Below, piece by piece: positions 32,543 to 42,653 of a stretch of DNA of 64,000 bases (the first letter of the stretch is position 1; each line of letters begins with the position of its first letter). The stretch comes from Uruburuella testudinis. Its GTDB lineage: Bacteria > Pseudomonadota > Gammaproteobacteria > Burkholderiales > Neisseriaceae. The DNA is taken from NCBI RefSeq assembly GCF_022870865.1, contig NZ_CP091508.1:2604001-2668000 (forward strand), written 5' to 3'. A model generated the notes under the pieces. It did not search any database and had not been told where the DNA came from. It saw nothing but the letters and a program-made list of their open reading frames with translations. A program made the position numbers and the translations under genes.

Positions 32543-33451
32543 TTAACGGTCTTTCGGATCCAGCGCATCCCGCAGGCCGTCGCCGATAAAATTGAAGCAA
32601 AACAATGTTACCACCAAAAACGCCGCCGGAATCAAAAGCTGCCACGGCGCCACCTGCATGGTTTGCGCGCCCTCTTGCAACAACGCGCCCCAACTGGTCA
32701 TCGGCTCCTGCACGCCCAGCCCCAAAAAGCTTAAAAACGATTCAAACAAAATCATGCCCGGCACCAGCAGCGAAGCGTATACCACCACCACGCCGAGCAC
32801 ATTAGGCACAATATGGCGCAACACAATCGCCGTTGCCGACACACCGCCCACCTCGGCCGCCTCAACAAATTCCCGCCGCTTCAGGCTCAACGTTTGCCCG
32901 CGCACAATCCGCGCCACATCCAGCCACGACACCAAGCCGATGGCCACAAAAATAAACACCAGGTTGCGGCCGAAAAACGTAACCAGCAAAATCACAAAAA
33001 ACATAAACGGAAACGCATTCAGAATTTCCAGAAACCGCATCATCAGCACATCGGTTTTGCCGCCGAAAAAACCCGACACCGCACCGTAAACCGTGCCGAA
33101 CAACACCGCCACCAACGCCCCCGCCAGCCCCACCAGCAACGACACGCGCGCCCCCACCGCCACCCGCACCAGCAAATCACGGCCGAGCGAATCGGTGCCG
33201 AAATAATGGCCGCCGCCCCACGAAGGCGGCGCCTGCATTGCGCCCCAATCGGTAAAATCATAAGCATAAGGCGACAGCAGCGGCACCAACAGCGCAAACG
33301 CCGCCACCAGCAGCAACACCGCCACGCTGCCCGCCGCCGCACGGTTGCGCCGGAAACGCCGCCCGGCATCCTGCCACAGGCTGCGGCCGGCCACTTCTTG
33401 CACATCTGCCAGAGTTTGCAGCGCCGCTGTTTGGTTTTTAGTCAGTTTCAT
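32543..33451 (-). CDS. oppC: Oligopeptide ABC transporter permease OppC
   Basis: 302 residues, the same length as E. coli OppC. The N-terminal EVAGRSLWQDAGRRFRRNRAA leads into the first membrane helix. The permease domain with about six helices carries the EAA-type loop EFVEAAEVGGVSATAIVLRHIVPN. GTDSLGRDLLVR is a family hallmark. It lies downstream of oppB across an inverted DUS pair (about 33,496-33,535), which might attenuate the operon. Confidence 0.93.
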   Translation of the reverse strand: MKLTKNQTAALQTLADVQEVAGRSLWQDAGRRFRRNRAAAGSVAVLLLVAAFALLVPLLSPYAYDFTDWGAMQAPPSWGGGHYFGTDSLGRDLLVRVAVGARVSLLVGLAGALVAVLFGTVYGAVSGFFGGKTDVLMMRFLEILNAFPFMFFVILLVTFFGRNLVFIFVAIGLVSWLDVARIVRGQTLSLKRREFVEAAEVGGVSATAIVLRHIVPNVLGVVVVYASLLVPGMILFESFLSFLGLGVQEPMTSWGALLQEGAQTMQVAPWQLLIPAAFLVVTLFCFNFIGDGLRDALDPKDR

Positions 33452-33539
33452 TATTTGTTCTTGTGTGGATTACTTGTGGTAAAACATCCTGCCAAAGGCC
33501 GTCTGAAAGGCCGCGCTTCCTTTCAGACGGCCGCCGATA

Positions 33540-34460
33540 TCAATACCGTATTTTCGGGTCGATTAAGGCATAAATAATGTCGGCCAATGCATTAAACGCA
33601 ATGGTAAGCACACCCACCAAAATCGTGAGGCTGAGCACCATGCCGTAATCGCGGTTGAGCGCGCCGTTGACAAACAATTGGCCGATACCGGGCAGACCGA
33701 AAATGGTTTCAATCACAATCGAGCCGGTGATAATGCCCACAAATGCCGGCCCCAAATACGACACCACCGGCAGCATCGCCGGGCGCAGCGCATGGCGCAA
33801 CACAATCTGCCGCATCGGCAGCCCTTTAGCGCGGGCCGTGCGGATAAACGGGCTGTTCATCACTTCAATCATCGAGCCGCGCATAATGCGGGCAATGCCC
33901 GACACATAAGCCAGAGCCAGCGCGGTAACCGGCAACACCAGATTCGGCAGTGCGCCGCCGCTCCAGCCGCCGGCCGGCAGCCATTTCAGCCACACGGCAA
34001 ACACCAGCACCAGCAGCGGCGCCTTGACAAAACCGGGAATCACCACGCCCGTCATCGCCACGCCCATGGTAAGATAATCTGCCCAGGTGTTTTGCTTCAA
34101 AGCCGCCCACACGCCCAGCGCCACGCCCGCCAGCAGCGCCAGCACAAAAGCATACAGGCCGATTTCAAGCGACACCGGCAAAGCCTGCGCCAACAATTCG
34201 TTGACTGTGTAATCTTTATATTTGAACGAAGGGCCGAAATCGCCGTGTGCCAATTGTTGCAGATAGGCAAAATATTGCTGATGCAGCGGCGCATCCAGTT
34301 GGTATTTGGCTTCGATGTTTGCCAACACTGCCGGCGGCAGGTTGCGCTCGCCGGTAAACGGGCTGCCCGGCGCCAGCCTCATCATAAAAAACGACACCGT
34401 TACCAACACCAGCAACGTGGGGATGGCTTCAAGCAGGCGGCGCACAATAAATTTCAGCAT
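33540..34460 (-). CDS. oppB: Oligopeptide ABC transporter permease OppB
   Basis: 306 residues from the ATG at 34,460, equal to E. coli OppB. MLKFIVRRLLEAIPTLLVLVTVSFFMMRLAPGSPF is the standard first helix, and the EAA loop is FIRTARAKGLPMRQIVLRHALRP. An ATG two codons upstream (MVMLKF) is possible. It is 10 bp after the heptosyltransferase stop. No substrate-binding OppA gene is in the window. Confidence 0.93.
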   Translation of the reverse strand: MLKFIVRRLLEAIPTLLVLVTVSFFMMRLAPGSPFTGERNLPPAVLANIEAKYQLDAPLHQQYFAYLQQLAHGDFGPSFKYKDYTVNELLAQALPVSLEIGLYAFVLALLAGVALGVWAALKQNTWADYLTMGVAMTGVVIPGFVKAPLLVLVFAVWLKWLPAGGWSGGALPNLVLPVTALALAYVSGIARIMRGSMIEVMNSPFIRTARAKGLPMRQIVLRHALRPAMLPVVSYLGPAFVGIITGSIVIETIFGLPGIGQLFVNGALNRDYGMVLSLTILVGVLTIAFNALADIIYALIDPKIRY

Positions 34461-34470
34461 AACCATTCTT

Positions 34471-35553
34471 TCAGACGGCCTTTGGATACAGCTTTTGCGC
34501 AACCGCCTGCCACACCGCCTCAACCGGAATGGCGCTCAACAAGCGGGTCGGGTCATCGGTATTGATGCTGTCGGGGTGCGGCAGCGGGCCGTAATCGCCC
34601 GCCCAAATCACGGTGGCCTGATCAGAATAAGGCCGCCAGCGGCTGACCCAACTGGGGCCGAACAGCGCAACCTGCGGTTTATCAAGCGCAGCGGCCATAT
34701 GCATGGGCACCGAGTCGACCCCGATAAACAGCTTCGCCTCATCAATCGCCGCCGCCAGCTCGCGCAGATTCAAGCAGCCAGACAACAGCCACACTTTGGC
34801 CGTTGCAGAGGTTTTCAGACGGCCGGCAATCTCTTCGAGCATGGCTTGCTCCCGCTCATCGGGAGCGGCGGTGAGCACGATATTTTCGCCGTGATCGAGC
34901 AGTTTCTGCAGCAAGGCCGCGGTTTTGTCGTTGTCCCAACATTTGAAAAACCAGCGCGAACCGGGGTGCATCAGCACATAATCTTCATCACGCCGCCCGC
35001 GTTCGGCCAACTTGGCGCGCAGGCTGTTGCGGTGGGCGTCGGCAATATCCATACGCACTTTCGGCACGATGCCGGCAGGCAGCGCCAACGGATCAAGTGC
35101 GGCCAGATGGTGCGCCACAATATGGTGTTCGTGCCCCAGCTCGGCCGCCAGGCTGCTGTGCGCCCAACGCCACAAGGCATTGTTGCGATTGCCCAGGCCG
35201 ATGCCGGCACTGCGCCTGCCGCACAGCTTGGCCGCCAGCGCCGCCCGCCATTGGCCGGAAAGGTTGATTACCCAATCGTAGTGCTGCGCACGCAAATTGC
35301 GGAACAAGGCATATTCGTGGTGCAGATGCCGGCCTGCGCCCTGCTTTTTCCACTGCCTGTCGATACAGAATATCCGCCGCAGTTGCAGATTATCGCTGAT
35401 CACATCGGCGGTGGCGGCATAGACCAGCATATCGATTTCGCAATCGGGATAGGCCTGCTTGAGCGCATCGGCCACCGGCGTGGCCAGCAATACATCGCCG
35501 TGGTGTTGCAGCTTGATAATCAAAATCCGCTTGGGCGGCAAAAGGGTTTGCAT
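34471..35553 (-). CDS. Lipopolysaccharide heptosyltransferase (RfaQ/WaaQ-like, GT9)
   Basis: 360-residue cytoplasmic glycosyltransferase family 9 enzyme, adding an ADP-heptose-derived sugar to the inner core. The N-terminal KRILIIKLQHHGDVLLATPV and C-terminal FIGVDSVPMHMAAALDKPQVALFGPS are the GT9 signatures. The QHHGDVLL variant resembles heptosyltransferase III (RfaQ) more than WaaC or WaaF. It is upstream of oppBCDF on the same strand with a 10-bp gap, so transcription may run into opp although the functions differ. Confidence 0.85.
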   Translation of the reverse strand: MQTLLPPKRILIIKLQHHGDVLLATPVADALKQAYPDCEIDMLVYAATADVISDNLQLRRIFCIDRQWKKQGAGRHLHHEYALFRNLRAQHYDWVINLSGQWRAALAAKLCGRRSAGIGLGNRNNALWRWAHSSLAAELGHEHHIVAHHLAALDPLALPAGIVPKVRMDIADAHRNSLRAKLAERGRRDEDYVLMHPGSRWFFKCWDNDKTAALLQKLLDHGENIVLTAAPDEREQAMLEEIAGRLKTSATAKVWLLSGCLNLRELAAAIDEAKLFIGVDSVPMHMAAALDKPQVALFGPSWVSRWRPYSDQATVIWAGDYGPLPHPDSINTDDPTRLLSAIPVEAVWQAVAQKLYPKAV

Positions 35554-35784
35554 AAATAAAACCGCGTCTGCTTTCAGACGGCCTCAACAATAATGCAAAG
35601 ATTGTAAGTTCAGCATGGGGCAACGTCAATGCAAGCCGGGCTGCGGGCTATCGTGGCCGTCTGAACGGCGGTCAGGCCGGCATACTCGGCGCGGCGGCAC
35701 ACACAGGCCAAAATCGTCATGACTGATACGGAAGTTCCTTGATATAGTATCGGCATTGTGTGTTTATTTTGTTGGAAAGCCGTT

Positions 35785-38478
35785 ATGACCGCCACCGATA
35801 CCGCCCGCCGCCATTCCCATTACCTCGCCCGCCAGCTCGACAACGGCAGGCTCAAGCCCGAAATCCTTCAGCCCTTGGTGGCCAAAGTGCTGCAAAACGA
35901 AGATTTTATGCAGTTTGCCGATTGGCAGGGCTTTCAGACGGCCTTTGACGAAGCGGCACTGGCATGCGCATTGCGCGAATTGCGCCGTTATGTGATGGCG
36001 CAAATCATCATCCGCGACCTCAGCCGCCGCAGCGATTTGGCCGAAGTGACCCGCACCATCACCCTGTTTGCCGACTTTGCCATCAACACCGCGCTGGATT
36101 TCGCCTACGCCTATTATCAAGACCTATACGGCACGCCCATCGGCCGCTACAGCGGCCGGCCGCAGCATTTGAGCGTGGTGGCCATGGGCAAAATGGGCGG
36201 TTATGAGCTGAATGTATCGTCCGATATCGACCTGATTTTCATCTACCCCGAAAGCGGCGACACCGACGGCAAGCGCGAACGCACCAATCAGGAATTTTTC
36301 ACCAAAGTCGGCCAAAAGCTGATTGCGCTCTTAAACGACATCACTGCCGACGGCCAAGTGTTCCGTGTCGACATGCGCCTGCGCCCCGACGGCGACGCCG
36401 GCCCGCTGGTGCTCAACGAAACCGCGCTGGAGCAATACCTGATTACCCAAGGCCGCGAATGGGAACGCTACGCCTGGTGCAAAGGCCGCGTGGTCACACC
36501 CTATGCCAACGATATCGCCGCCCTGGTGCGCCCGTTTGTGTTCCGCAAATACCTCGATTTCAACGCCTACGAAGCCATGCGCGGCCTGCACCGCCAAATC
36601 CGCCAGGAAGTGACCCGCAAAGGCATGGCCGACAATGTCAAGCTCGGCGCCGGCGGCATTCGCGAAATAGAATTTATCGCACAGATTTTCCAACTGATAC
36701 GCGGCGGCCAGATACGCGCGCTGCAATTGAAAGGCACGCAGGAAACGCTGTTGCAACTGCAAGCGCTCGACATCCTCGACAGCGATACCGTTACCACCCT
36801 GCTCAGTGCCTACCGCTTTTTGCGCGATGTCGAACACCGCCTGCAATATTGGGACGACCAGCAAACGCAAACCCTGCCCGACAACCCCGAGCAGCAGCAA
36901 TTATTGGCCGAAAGCATGGGCTTTAGCGATTACGCCGCCTTTTCAGACGGCCTCAACACGCAGCGCCGGCAAGTGAATACCATCTTCAACCAAATCCTCA
37001 CCGACCCCGACGGGCAAAACCACACCTTAGACGACTGCTGGCACTGCGTATGGCAGGAAAACCCCGATGAAGAAGCCCGTTTCGACCAGCTCGCCGCCCA
37101 AGGCTTCAATGCCGGCGTGATTGCCAAACGGCTCGACCAGATGCGCGCCGGCCACAAATACCGCCAACTCTCACACACCGCCCAACCGCGTTTCGATGCC
37201 ATCGTGCCGCTGCTGGTGCAAGCCGCCGCCAAACAGCCCGAACCGACCAACACCTTGTTGCGCCTGCTCGACTTTCTCGAAAACATCAGCCGCCGCTCCG
37301 CCTACCTCGCCCTCTTACACGAACGCCCGCAGGCGCTCGACCAACTGGCCGGGCTGATGAGCCAAAGCGCCTGGGTGGCTTCCTATCTGATGCAGCACCC
37401 GATTCTGCTTGATGAACTACTCAGTGCACAATTGATGGAAACCGATCACGATTGGGCAAAATTGGCAGCAGAGCTTTCAGACGGCCTCAACAACACCAAA
37501 GGCGACACCGAAGCGCAAATGGATATATTGCGCCATTTCCAACACAGCCAGGTTTTCCGCCTCGCCGTGCAGGATCTGGCCGGCTTGTGGACGGTGGAAG
37601 CCTTGTCCGACCAACTCTCCGCGCTGGCCGACACCATTCTCGCCGCCGCCATTCCCTGCGTATGGGCCGACACCCCCAAAACCCACACAAACACCCCCAA
37701 TATCGGCATCATCGGCTACGGCAAGCTCGGCGGCAAAGAGCTGGGCTACACCTCCGATTTAGACCTGGTGTATGTGTATGACGACCCCCACCCCGACGCG
37801 CCCGACCTCTACGGCCGCTTTGCCCGCCGCCTCACCAACTGGCTCGGCGCCGCCACCGGCGCAGGCTCGCTTTACGATGTCGACCTGCGCCTGCGCCCCA
37901 ACGGCGATTCCGGCTTCCTCGCCTGCTCGGTGGCCGCTTTTGAAAAATACCAACGCGAAAGCGCCTGGACCTGGGAACACCAATCACTCACCCGCGCCCG
38001 CTTCATCACAGGCTTGGCCGAAGTCGGCCGCGCCTTCGATGCCGTGCGCACCGAAATCCTCACCCGCCCCCGCGATTTAACCGCACTCGCCCAAGAAATC
38101 ATCGCCATGCGCGAAAAAATGTTCCCCACCCATCCGCCGAAAGAGAGCGACGTCAAATACGCCCGCGGCGGCGTAGTAGACGTGGAATTCATCATCCAAT
38201 ACCTGATTCTCGCCCACGCCCGCGAGCTGCCGCAACTGCTCGACAACTACGGCAATATCGCCCTGCTCAACATCGCCGCCGAAGCCGGGCTCATCGACAA
38301 ACAACACGCCGAAACCGCCCGCGATGCCTACCGTTTCTACCGCCAGCAGCAACACAACACCAAATTGCGCGATGCGGATAAAGTAGAGATTAACGAAGAA
38401 GTGATGGGCTATTACCAAAGCGTACGCGAATTATGGGCACAGGTATTTGGAGAAGCCGTGCGGTTTGAAGCACGTTGA
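35785..38478 (+). CDS. glnE: Glutamine synthetase adenylyltransferase/adenylyl-removing enzyme GlnE
   Basis: 897-residue bifunctional enzyme that adds and removes AMP on the GlnA tyrosine (Tyr401 here), under control of PII and glutamine. There are two nucleotidyltransferase domains: the N-terminal deadenylylase with SSDIDLIFIY (about 143-152) and the C-terminal adenylylase with TSDLDLVYVYDD (about 655-666). Each is followed by a helical GlnD/GlnE-like domain. I chose ATG 35,785 with GGAAAG just upstream; a GTG 27 bp earlier is in frame but lacks a site. It is followed by a long paired-DUS terminator. Confidence 0.96.
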   Translation: MTATDTARRHSHYLARQLDNGRLKPEILQPLVAKVLQNEDFMQFADWQGFQTAFDEAALACALRELRRYVMAQIIIRDLSRRSDLAEVTRTITLFADFAINTALDFAYAYYQDLYGTPIGRYSGRPQHLSVVAMGKMGGYELNVSSDIDLIFIYPESGDTDGKRERTNQEFFTKVGQKLIALLNDITADGQVFRVDMRLRPDGDAGPLVLNETALEQYLITQGREWERYAWCKGRVVTPYANDIAALVRPFVFRKYLDFNAYEAMRGLHRQIRQEVTRKGMADNVKLGAGGIREIEFIAQIFQLIRGGQIRALQLKGTQETLLQLQALDILDSDTVTTLLSAYRFLRDVEHRLQYWDDQQTQTLPDNPEQQQLLAESMGFSDYAAFSDGLNTQRRQVNTIFNQILTDPDGQNHTLDDCWHCVWQENPDEEARFDQLAAQGFNAGVIAKRLDQMRAGHKYRQLSHTAQPRFDAIVPLLVQAAAKQPEPTNTLLRLLDFLENISRRSAYLALLHERPQALDQLAGLMSQSAWVASYLMQHPILLDELLSAQLMETDHDWAKLAAELSDGLNNTKGDTEAQMDILRHFQHSQVFRLAVQDLAGLWTVEALSDQLSALADTILAAAIPCVWADTPKTHTNTPNIGIIGYGKLGGKELGYTSDLDLVYVYDDPHPDAPDLYGRFARRLTNWLGAATGAGSLYDVDLRLRPNGDSGFLACSVAAFEKYQRESAWTWEHQSLTRARFITGLAEVGRAFDAVRTEILTRPRDLTALAQEIIAMREKMFPTHPPKESDVKYARGGVVDVEFIIQYLILAHARELPQLLDNYGNIALLNIAAEAGLIDKQHAETARDAYRFYRQQQHNTKLRDADKVEINEEVMGYYQSVRELWAQVFGEAVRFEAR

Positions 38479-38484
38479 AACAGA

Positions 38485-38538
38485 AAAAGGCCGTCTGAAC
38501 GGTGGGCAGATTCGCCAACCATTCAGACGGCCTTTTTA
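38485..38538. terminator. Paired DUS terminator after glnE
   Basis: AAAAAGGCCGTCTGAA and its complement flank a loop of about 22 nt, followed by T-rich sequence. Directly after it, TATCGTGGTA is repeated three times in tandem (38,551-38,580). Confidence 0.75.
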
Positions 38539-38616
38539 TAACCGTTCAGCTATCGTGGTATATCGTGGTATATCGTGGTATAAAGAAAGAAGCGATACAA
38601 GGCAGCAAGCCGCAGC

Positions 38617-38687
38617 CAGGGTGTTCTGACCATTCAGAATGATTCAGATTTTTTGTGAATTTTTTGTGATAAAAGCACAGATACCTC
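38617..38687. repeat. Family B repeat, partial left end
   Basis: CAGGGTGTTCTGACCATTCAGAATGATTCAG... matches the complement of the right arm of the 50,246-50,412 copy and then ends, so it is a solo or truncated arm. Confidence 0.6.
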
Positions 38688-38780
38688 TACTGCATTCGCT
38701 GTACACAGACAACACCGGCCAACCACAAACCGAACATACGCCAACGCACAATAAAATTTAAAACAACCCGGCAAAATGAA

Positions 38781-40785
38781 GCAAACCTGCGGTTTGCCGC
38801 TCTCTCCCCAACCCTCCCCCACAGGGGAGGGAGCTAAGTGGCTGAAGCGGTAAGATTGGCGGGAAAATAACGCCGACCAAAATGCGTAACGGTAAAAACA
38901 CACAACGGCAAAAAACGCGTAACGGCAAACACAACAGCAACCGAATTCCCTCTCCCGCGGGAGAGGGTTAGGGAGAGGGCACAAGCCGTAAGGCTTGAAT
39001 AACGGTCAGGCCGTCTGAAAATGATGGAGGAAGGTGGAATGATGCAAACCTGCGGTTTGCCGCCCTCTCCCCAACCCTCCCCCGCAGGGGAGGGAGTCAG
39101 GTTGCTGAAGCGGTAAGGTTGGCGGAAAAACAAACGCCGACCCAAACGCACAACGGCAAAAACACACAACGGCAAAAAACGCGTAACGGCAAACACAACA
39201 GCAACCGAATTCCCTCTCCCGCGGGAGAGGGTTAGGGAGAGGGCACAAGCCGTAAGGCTTGAATAACGGTCAGGCCGTCTGAAATGATGACGGAATGCAC
39301 AATAAAGCAAACCTGCGGTTTGCCGCCCTCTCCCCAACCCTCCCCCACAGGGGAGGGAGTCAGGTTGCTGAAGCGGTAAGGTTGGCGGAAAAACAAACGC
39401 CGACCCAAACGCACAACGGCAAAAACACACAACGGCAAAAAACGCGTAACGGTAAACACAACAGCAACCGAATTCCCTCTCCCGCGGGAGAGGGTTAGGG
39501 AGAGGGCACAAGCCGTAAGGCTTGAATAACGGTCAGGCCGTCTGAAATGATGACGGAATGCACAATAAAGCAAACCTGCGGTTTGCCGCCCTCTCCCCAA
39601 CCCTCCCCCACAGGGGAGGGAGCCAGGTGGCTGAAGCGGTAAGGTTGGCGATAAAAACAAACGCCGACCAAAATGCGCAACGGCAAAAAACGCGTAACAG
39701 CAAGCACAACAGCAACCGAGTTCCCTCTCCCGTGGGAGAGGGTTAGGGAGAGGGCACAAGCCGTAAGGCTTGCATAACGGTCAGGCCGTCTGAAATGATG
39801 ACGGAATGCACAATAAAGCAAACCTGCGGTTTGCCGCCCTCTCCCCAACCCTCCCCCGCAGGGGAGGGAGTCAGGTTGCTGAAGCGGTAAGGTTGGCGGA
39901 AAAACAAACGCCGACCCAAACGCACAACGGCAAAAACACACAACAGCAAAAAACGCGTAACGGCAAACACAACAGCAACCGAATTCCCTCTCCCGCGGGA
40001 GAGGGTTAGAGAGAAGGCACAAGCCGCAAAGCTTGAATAACGGTCAGGCCGTCTGAAAATGATGATGACGGAATACGCAATAAAGCAAACCTGCGGTTTG
40101 CCGCCCTCTCCCCAACCCTCCCCCACAGGGGAGGGAGCCAGGTTGCTGAAGCGGTAAGGTTGGCGGAAAAAACAAACGCCGGCCAAAACGTGCAACGGCA
40201 AAAACGCACAACGGCAAACACAACAGCAACCGAGTTCCCTCTCCCGTGGGAGAGGGTTAGGGAGAGGGCACAAGCCGCAAGGCTTGCATAACGGTCAGGC
40301 CGTCTGAAAATGATGATGACAGAATACGCGATAAAGCAAACCTGCGGTTTGCCGCCCTCTCCCCAGCCCTCCCCCACAGGGGAGGGAGCCAGGTTGCTGA
40401 AACGGTAAGGTTAGCGGAAAAACAAACGCCGGGAAAAAACACCGCAACGGCAAACACAACAGCAACCGAATTCCCTCTCCCGTGGGAGAGGGTTAGGGAG
40501 AGGGCACAAGCCGTAAGGCTTGAATAACGGTCAGGCCGTCTGAAATGATGACGGAATGCACAATAAAGCAAACCTGCGGTTTGCCGCCCTCTCCCCAACC
40601 CTCCCCCACAGGGGAGGGAGCCAGGTGGCTGAAGCGGTAAGATTAGCGGAAAAAACAAACGCCGGGAAAAAACACCGCAACGGCAAACACAACAGCAACC
40701 GGGTTCCCTCTCCCGTGGGAGAGGGTTAGGGAGAGGGCACAAGCCGCAAGGCTTGAATAACAGTCAGGCCGTCTGAAAAAATTTT
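38781..40785. repeat. Eight-copy tandem array of 232-267-bp units
   Basis: Units begin with GCAAACCTGCGGTTTGC at 38,781, 39,044, 39,307, 39,570, 39,818, 40,085, 40,336 and 40,568. Each unit contains in order the hairpin GCAAACctgcGGTTTGC, a C-rich stem CCCTCCCCcacAGGGGAGGG, an A-rich stretch of AACGGCAAA-type short repeats, the palindrome CTCTCCCgcGGGAGAG with GGTTAGGGAGAGGG, the hairpin CAAGCCgtaaGGCTTG and one AGGCCGTCTGAA uptake sequence. Length differences come from the short A-rich repeats. Minus-strand frames stay open through the array only because units are near-identical; I do not regard them as genes. Confidence 0.92.
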
Positions 40786-40922
40786 CAGCCGGCTCAATAA
40801 TAATACACACATTACCGCCGGCATTCAGCGCTTGGCAGCTGCCCTGCCGGCTTTTTTCTTTTTGACATCCCCGCCGCAGCCGTTTATGCTGCGGTTTCAA
40901 CAAACGCTCTTCCTCTGCACCC

Positions 40923-41441
40923 ATGAACCCACAACCCCGCCGTGCCGTGTATGCCGGCAGCTTTGATCCGCCCACCAACGGCCACTTATGGATGATACGC
41001 GAAGCTCAAGCCATGTTTGACGAGCTGATTGTCGCCATCGGCATCAACCCCGACAAGCAAAGCACCTACAGCGTTGCCGAACGCGTGGCCATGCTCGAAG
41101 CCATCACCGATATTTTCCCCAACGTGCGCGTGACCACGTTTGAAAACCGCTTTCTGGTCAACTACGCCCACGGCATCGAGGCGCAATTTATCGTGCGCGG
41201 CATCCGCACCGCTTCGGATTATGAATACGAGCGCTCGATGCGCTACATCAACAGCGATTTGCGCCCGTCTATTTCCACCGTTTTCCTGATGCCGCCGCGC
41301 GAATTTGCCGAAGTGTCGTCTACCATGGTCAAAGGCATGGTCGGCCCCAAAGGCTGGCGGCACATGGTGCGCCGCTACCTGCCGCAGCCGGTGTATGACA
41401 AAATTTTGCACGACCATGAAAACAGCGAAGATGAGGGCTAA
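40923..41441 (+). CDS. coaD: Phosphopantetheine adenylyltransferase (CoaD-like)
   Basis: 172-residue nucleotidyltransferase that joins 4'-phosphopantetheine and ATP to dephospho-CoA. The T/N-x-G-H motif is PTNGHLWMI with His21. The CoaD-specific [25 protein letters not shown] and [18 protein letters not shown] blocks follow. The ISSS of most CoaD is VSST here and the C-terminal [11 protein letters not shown] is slightly longer than usual, so it could be a related adenylyltransferase. It begins about 140 bp after the tandem array. Confidence 0.85.
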   Translation: MNPQPRRAVYAGSFDPPTNGHLWMIREAQAMFDELIVAIGINPDKQSTYSVAERVAMLEAITDIFPNVRVTTFENRFLVNYAHGIEAQFIVRGIRTASDYEYERSMRYINSDLRPSISTVFLMPPREFAEVSSTMVKGMVGPKGWRHMVRRYLPQPVYDKILHDHENSEDEG

Positions 41442-41443
41442 AA

Positions 41444-41481
41444 TTTCAGGCCGTCTGAACCATGATTCAAACGGCCTGAAA
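41444..41481. terminator. Bidirectional DUS hairpin between coaD and gluQRS
   Basis: TTTCAGGCCGTCTGAA paired with a one-base variant TTCAAACGGCCTGAAA between convergent genes. Confidence 0.65.
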
Positions 41482-41536
41482 TATTGGTCATCCCCATTCC
41501 CATCATTTTCATACCTAAGACGGCAACGGCCGGCAC

Positions 41537-42433
41537 CTATTCCGTAATAATCGCCGTTTTCGGCACGTTCGCCATCGCCCAATGCGCCGCGGCCCAGTCC
41601 AGCAAATCACGCGGCTTGTTTACTGTGGGTGCGGGCGGCAGATTCAGATAGCCCATCACTTGCCGCAGCAATTGCTCTTTTGCACCCAAATCCAACGCCG
41701 GCGCCAGTGTCTGCTTCGACCATTTCTGCCCTGCCGCATTCACCAGCAGCGGCAGGTGTGCATATTGCGGCTGGGCATAACCCAGGCAGCGTTGCAGCCG
41801 GATCTGACGCGGCGCCGACACCAGCAGATCCTGCCCGCGCACAATATGCGTGATGCCCTGTGCTGCATCATCAACCACCACCGCCAGCTGATACGCCCAA
41901 AACCCGTCTGCCCGCAACAACACAAAATCGCCGATGTCGCGCGCTAAATTTTGTGCATAACGACCGACCACACGGTCATCAAAGGCAATGGTTTCATCTG
42001 CCGTGCGCAAACGCCAGGCCGGCGCCTTGTGTAAAGGCCGCTGCGGGTCGAGCCGCGCACAATGACCGTTATACACAAAACCATCCGCCCCCGCCCGCGC
42101 GGCCGCCTGCCAATCTTTGCGGCTGCAATCGCAGGGATAAACCAAGCCCATGACTTTCAGACGGCCTAATGCTTGTGCATACACATCATGGCGGCGGCTC
42201 TGATACAGCAGTTCGCCATCCCATTCAAAACCGAATGCTTCCAAGGTGCGCAAAATATCGTCTGCCGCGCCGGCCATTTCGCGCGGCGGGTCAAGGTTTT
42301 CCATCCGTACCAGCCACCGCCCGCCATGCGACTTGGCATCAGCATACGAAGCCACCGCAGTCAGCAGCGAACCGATGTGCAGCAGGCCGGTGGGGCTGGG
42401 GGCGAAGCGGCCGGTGTAATTTGCTGTATTCAT
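41537..42433 (-). CDS. gluQRS: Glutamyl-Q tRNA(Asp) synthetase
   Basis: 298-residue truncated class I synthetase paralogue that glutamylates queuosine in tRNA(Asp). The N-terminus [18 protein letters not shown] holds the HIGH-like motif, CDCSRKDW carries the zinc-binding cysteines, and the KMSKS equivalent is WSKQT. The anticodon-binding domain of GluRS is absent, as expected for YadB/GluQRS. It is convergent with coaD. tsaB, another tRNA modification gene, is divergent about 220 bp away. Confidence 0.94.
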   Translation of the reverse strand: MNTANYTGRFAPSPTGLLHIGSLLTAVASYADAKSHGGRWLVRMENLDPPREMAGAADDILRTLEAFGFEWDGELLYQSRRHDVYAQALGRLKVMGLVYPCDCSRKDWQAAARAGADGFVYNGHCARLDPQRPLHKAPAWRLRTADETIAFDDRVVGRYAQNLARDIGDFVLLRADGFWAYQLAVVVDDAAQGITHIVRGQDLLVSAPRQIRLQRCLGYAQPQYAHLPLLVNAAGQKWSKQTLAPALDLGAKEQLLRQVMGYLNLPPAPTVNKPRDLLDWAAAHWAMANVPKTAIITE

Positions 42434-42653
42434 TCATCAATACTTTTTCAGACGGCCTCAATCCGATATTGGTTTGGGCAGATACGACCGCGGTTTTATT
42501 CTTGCCTAAAGCCGCACAAATGCCGGAACACATCATCAGCGCCTTTCTGCTTTTGCCATGGCTTACCGAGAAACGATTCTACCCGATTTCAGGCCGCCTG
42601 AAACCTTTCTGCAAATGCTATAATACAGGCTGTTTATTGACAACTATGCCACC

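Noticed and set aside
38781..40785. CRISPR array
   Set aside because: Units are 232-267 bp and nearly identical throughout. There are no short repeats with unique spacers and no cas genes.
38834..40978. Series of 110-225-codon open frames on the minus strand in the tandem array, with recurring MCPLPNPLPRERE starts
   Set aside because: They arise because near-identical non-coding units repeat. They contain long runs translated from hairpins and uptake sequences, lack ribosome sites and resemble no protein.
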